From positions 104,715 to 168,714 of the forward strand of contig JAFZHB010000018.1 of assembly GCA_017555105.1 (NCBI GenBank): DNA of 64,000 bases, in the 5' to 3' direction. The notes beneath the pieces are model-generated. The model was not told the DNA's origin, made no database searches, and saw only the letters and a program-made list of their open reading frames with translations. Positions 62,001 to 64,000 of the stretch are shown in pieces. This stretch comes from Alistipes sp. (GTDB lineage: Bacteria > Bacteroidota > Bacteroidia > Bacteroidales > Rikenellaceae). A program made the position numbers and the translations under genes. Numbering within the stretch: the stretch's first letter is position 1; each line of letters begins with the position of its first letter.

Positions 62001-62106
62001 TACGGTAACCGACCCGTTCCACTGGGAGAAGTCGGAGTTTATGGATGGTTACGATCCCGAGGGCTTGGCTCGCACGGTTGTAATTGGTCTGAACCTGAAT
62101 TTCTAA
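59077..62106 (+). CDS. SusC/RagA TonB-linked outer-membrane transporter, second
   Basis: A 1009-residue SusC-class importer. Signal peptide to AFAYAQ, carboxypeptidase-like domain (VTGTVTDAAGQPVIGASV near 36), TonB-box and plug (VVVIGYGTVKKRDLTGSVA near 114; SIDVLKDASSTAIYGSQGANG near 205), then the beta-barrel ending in VIGLNLNF. It is paired with the SusD gene 20 bases after it. I chose the ATG at 59077; 59083 is equally possible. Substrate unknown. Confidence 0.95.
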   Translation: MNMKKSSTTVFAGVARKLSLMVCMLCMAAFAYAQQRVTGTVTDAAGQPVIGASVIVAGTMSGTTTDVNGQYSIDVPAKGSLEISYVGLKTQVVAVAGKSNVDVQMAEDAALLDDVVVIGYGTVKKRDLTGSVASIKSDKIAQAPTSSVVSSLQGRIAGLDVNGSEMRIRGNRSINGSNDPLVIIDGVQGGSISDINPADIESIDVLKDASSTAIYGSQGANGVIIITTKSAKAGEVSVTYDGYVTLGFRNQHPEYRSGNNYYQARKLAAVNAGLWNSSADDEALFGTPEAYAAFKAGQWTNYEDLLQKDVTISQRHTVSVSGGTEKTRARFSLGYAGDGSKWEDSKGTQRFNMRANIDHKFYDWINAGVNFQLTHNRSEASPYQAASTTGVELGKPYDKDGNIVTYPLSQSDYVNPLIDNAQGALYSAQSYSTNAVANAYVDLKPIKGLTIRSQLNSHLTNASSGSYKDQGHSTELNSTKTTTASEKKANGVYVEWNNIVTYNFTIADDHNFGITALTAWNKSMRDELEGTDYNQLVSSNLWWNLGSGDQDQRGLGSAYVQTQNFSYAGRINYNYKGRYLFTASVRRDGASVLAKGHKWATFPSAAVAWRISDEGWMENTKNWLDDLKLRATYGVTGNSGIAAYGTQSGVTAANWQSAFQDEAVNRYIFNNILGNVDTKWEMSATMDFGIDATLFNGRVNLVADYYVTNTSDLLLLRSLPTSSGNDGNFSLYQNIGETQNKGFEFTLNTRNIVKKDFEWTSTLTFSTNKEKIVDLIEGQDIQLGNSKETQTLMIGRPIHSIQAYKYQGIWKTSEAAEAAKYFADAAKTIPFKPGDIKVADIDGNSIIEDGKDFTYLGSTSPKWFAGFNNDFRYKNFDLNVYMYVRWGHWGDSPMAAYNPSTGGAYTNMNYWVAKTNEGGRLPALMQNKKFYEYYGYQGLNYCDQSFFKIKRITLGYTLPQSISKKAHISKLRAYATVTDPFHWEKSEFMDGYDPEGLARTVVIGLNLNF

Positions 62107-62126
62107 TCTAAAAATCGCGAATAGCA

Positions 62127-63941
62127 ATGAAAAAGATGAAATATAGCCTTTCGATTATGCTGGCAGGTCTGCTGGCTGTAGTCGGGCTTCAGTCGTGCGA
62201 CCTCGAGGAGTACAACCCCTCGGGTACGACCGCTGATGTGGTATTCTCGACGCCCGAGGGTATCGAGTCGTTGGTTAACGCCATGTACTATAACTACCGC
62301 TGGAAGTATTTCGGTCGTGAGGATCCGGTTCTCTACATCGAGGGTAGTACCGATATCTGGCTGAATATCGGTAACGAGAACTACGGCCAGAAGATGACCC
62401 GCTACGAGGGTCTGCAGGGCGATGTTGGTCAGATCGCGAATGTTTGGAACCGTGTTTACGATGTTGTAAACCTTGCAAACGCTGTGATCAACCGTATCGA
62501 CGCTGTTCCCTATGCTAACTCGGTAGAGAAGGACCAGCACAAGGGTGAAGCACACTGGATGCGTGCTTTCGCTTACTGGTGGTTGGTAGAGTTCTTCGGT
62601 GATATCGAGATGCGTACGCAGGAGACGAACGCGCCTTCGTTCTACGCTTACCGCACCCCCGCCGAGACGATCTACGACGAGGTGATTATCCCCGACGCTG
62701 AGGCTGCCGTTGCTAAGCTGCGCGCTCAGTCGCTGGACGGCCTGACGGGTCGTGCTACGCTGAAGGCTGCTTACGGTCTGTTGGCTCGTGTTTGCCTGAC
62801 CCGTGCCGCTTACTGCGAGGCAGGCAGCAAGGAGCAGAAGGATCTCTACACGAAGGCCCTGGACGCTGCTAACTATGTAATCAACAACAAGGCTTCGCTC
62901 GGCATTCAGATCTACAACACCTATGATGAGATCTGGCGTGCTGACAACAACAAGAACAATACGGAGTATCTGTTCGTTGTAACGCACTCGTCGGTTTCGT
63001 CGCTCAACCCGAACGCCAAGAACCCCAACCGTCTGCACGGTTACTTCACGCCGAAGTTGAGCGGTCACGTAGGTATTGCTACGACGGCTGACAGCTGGGA
63101 GTATCCGAAAGAGCAGTGCAAGCTGATGCCCACGAAGTACTTCCTGAACCTCTGGGAGGAGGGTGACGCTCGTTACGATGTAATCTTCCAGGAGAAGTTC
63201 TACGCAAATCAGGACTTTACTTGGACGGAGAACAGCGGTGACCTGGCTCACTACCAGAAGGAGTTCGCTCCGATCGTAAACAAGGAGGTTAAGAAGGGCG
63301 ACCTGGCTCTCTACTTCACGCGCAAGAAGATCAGCGACGAGGAGAAGAAGACGGCAAGCTACGCTGTGGTTGACATCGACATGGTATACCACGAGAATGG
63401 TCTGCTGAAGACGGCTGCTGAGGCTACCAGCCAGATCATCTACAGCTGCCCCCGTATGATGAAGTATCGCGTATACGATCCGGATAGCAATGTGAAGCTG
63501 CTGCAGGCTCCCAACGGCGTTGTAGGTCACGGTGATGTGCCCCTGATGCGCTACGCTGAGATGCCGCTGATCGCTGCAGAGTGCTACATCGGTCTTGGTC
63601 AGCCGGCACTGGCTGCTCAGGTGATCAACAGCGAGATCCGTACGGCTCGCGTTATCAAGCCGGGCTACGAGGCTCAGATGAAGGTTACGGCCGCTCAGAT
63701 GAATGTCGATTGGATTCTGGCAGAGCGCGCTCGCGAGCTTTGCGGTGAGTGGATCCGTTGGTTCGACCTGAAGCGTACGGGTAAGCTGGTTGAGTACTGC
63801 TCGACCCACAACCCGAACATCGGCTCGAACATCCAGGAGTACCACAACCTCCGTCCGATCCCGAAGACCTTCTTGGACAAGCTGCTCAACCCCGAGGAGT
63901 TTGGTCAGAACCCGGGCTACGATCCCTATGTGAAGCAGTAG
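62127..63941 (+). CDS. SusD/RagB outer-membrane lipoprotein, second
   Basis: A 604-residue SusD-class lipoprotein (lipobox GLQSC, C24). Typical helices are seen in EAHWMRAFAYWWLVEFFGDI (about 138-157), MRYAEMPLIAAECYIGLGQ (about 474) and WILAERARELCGEWIRWFDLKRTG (about 530). Usual length. It is the last gene of its operon, with a terminator 15 bases behind. Together with SusC it makes a glycan or peptide importer; no hydrolase is linked within the window. Confidence 0.95.
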   Translation: MKKMKYSLSIMLAGLLAVVGLQSCDLEEYNPSGTTADVVFSTPEGIESLVNAMYYNYRWKYFGREDPVLYIEGSTDIWLNIGNENYGQKMTRYEGLQGDVGQIANVWNRVYDVVNLANAVINRIDAVPYANSVEKDQHKGEAHWMRAFAYWWLVEFFGDIEMRTQETNAPSFYAYRTPAETIYDEVIIPDAEAAVAKLRAQSLDGLTGRATLKAAYGLLARVCLTRAAYCEAGSKEQKDLYTKALDAANYVINNKASLGIQIYNTYDEIWRADNNKNNTEYLFVVTHSSVSSLNPNAKNPNRLHGYFTPKLSGHVGIATTADSWEYPKEQCKLMPTKYFLNLWEEGDARYDVIFQEKFYANQDFTWTENSGDLAHYQKEFAPIVNKEVKKGDLALYFTRKKISDEEKKTASYAVVDIDMVYHENGLLKTAAEATSQIIYSCPRMMKYRVYDPDSNVKLLQAPNGVVGHGDVPLMRYAEMPLIAAECYIGLGQPALAAQVINSEIRTARVIKPGYEAQMKVTAAQMNVDWILAERARELCGEWIRWFDLKRTGKLVEYCSTHNPNIGSNIQEYHNLRPIPKTFLDKLLNPEEFGQNPGYDPYVKQ

Positions 63942-63956
63942 TCTTCAGACAACAAC

Positions 63957-63993
63957 AGAAGAGCCTGTCCGATGGACCGGCTCTTCTTGTTTT
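63957..63993 (+). terminator. Terminator of the second SusC/D operon
   Basis: AGAAGAGCC / GGCTCTTCT stem followed by TGTTTTATA. Confidence 0.88.
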
Positions 63994-64000
63994 ATATAGA

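Noticed and set aside
59128-62127. Long open frame on the - strand across the second SusC gene
   Set aside because: Antisense shadow of SusC with no recognisable domain. The same holds for the frame at 62103-63845 against SusD.

Overview
The window looks like chromosome from a GC-rich member of the Bacteroidales, most likely Alistipes or a close relative (Rikenellaceae). Supporting this are promoters of the Bacteroidota type (TTTG / ~19-21 nt / TAnnTTTG), two SusC/SusD pairs, a succinylornithine-type carbamoyltransferase, a MoxR-Bat operon and a Bacteroides-type EF-G paralogue. The genus is inferred from gene style only.

Layout. 1-5038: an arginine cluster on the + strand (argD end, argF', argB, argE', argH) whose carbamoyltransferase carries the proline that marks succinylated intermediates. 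5991-17898: an 11.9-kb AT-richer integrative element inserted in the 3' end of tRNA-Thr(CGT). It is bounded by a 49-bp direct repeat and carries a tyrosine recombinase, a degenerate SF2 helicase, a Sak4/RecA-like ATPase, a DUF3871 protein, a hairpin-rich gap, a candidate structured leader/attenuator RNA, and seven cargo genes. Five or six of these encode exported, lipid-anchored or membrane-anchored proteins and one a metallo-beta-lactamase-fold enzyme. 17940-18796: further mobile debris, with the 3' end of a serine recombinase running into tRNA-Leu(TAG).

18896-29937: core genes (FAD oxidoreductase, GTPase-motif-deficient EF-G paralogue, superoxide reductase, flavin reductase, GH95 fucosidase, tRNA-Leu(CAG), folC, lnt) and a candidate small RNA at 20570-20717. 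30105-34142: two MtaA-like methyltransferase-fold genes, a YbaK deacylase and a FucP-type transporter. 34223-39940 (- strand): phosphate transporter, DUF4924, an orphan TonB plug protein, a GH43 lipoprotein and RNase P RNA. 40140-45780 (- strand): moxR-DUF58-BatD-like-TPR-batA-batB.

45986-50884: pcrA, nth, nrnA and lspA; the last two appear to be leaderless. 51155-63941: two divergent SusC/SusD operons around a 750-bp intergenic region, one led by a beta-helix DUF4957-like lipoprotein, with no linked regulator or polysaccharide-degrading enzyme. The most unusual part is the tRNA-Thr element, above all its leader RNA and its exported cargo of unknown function.
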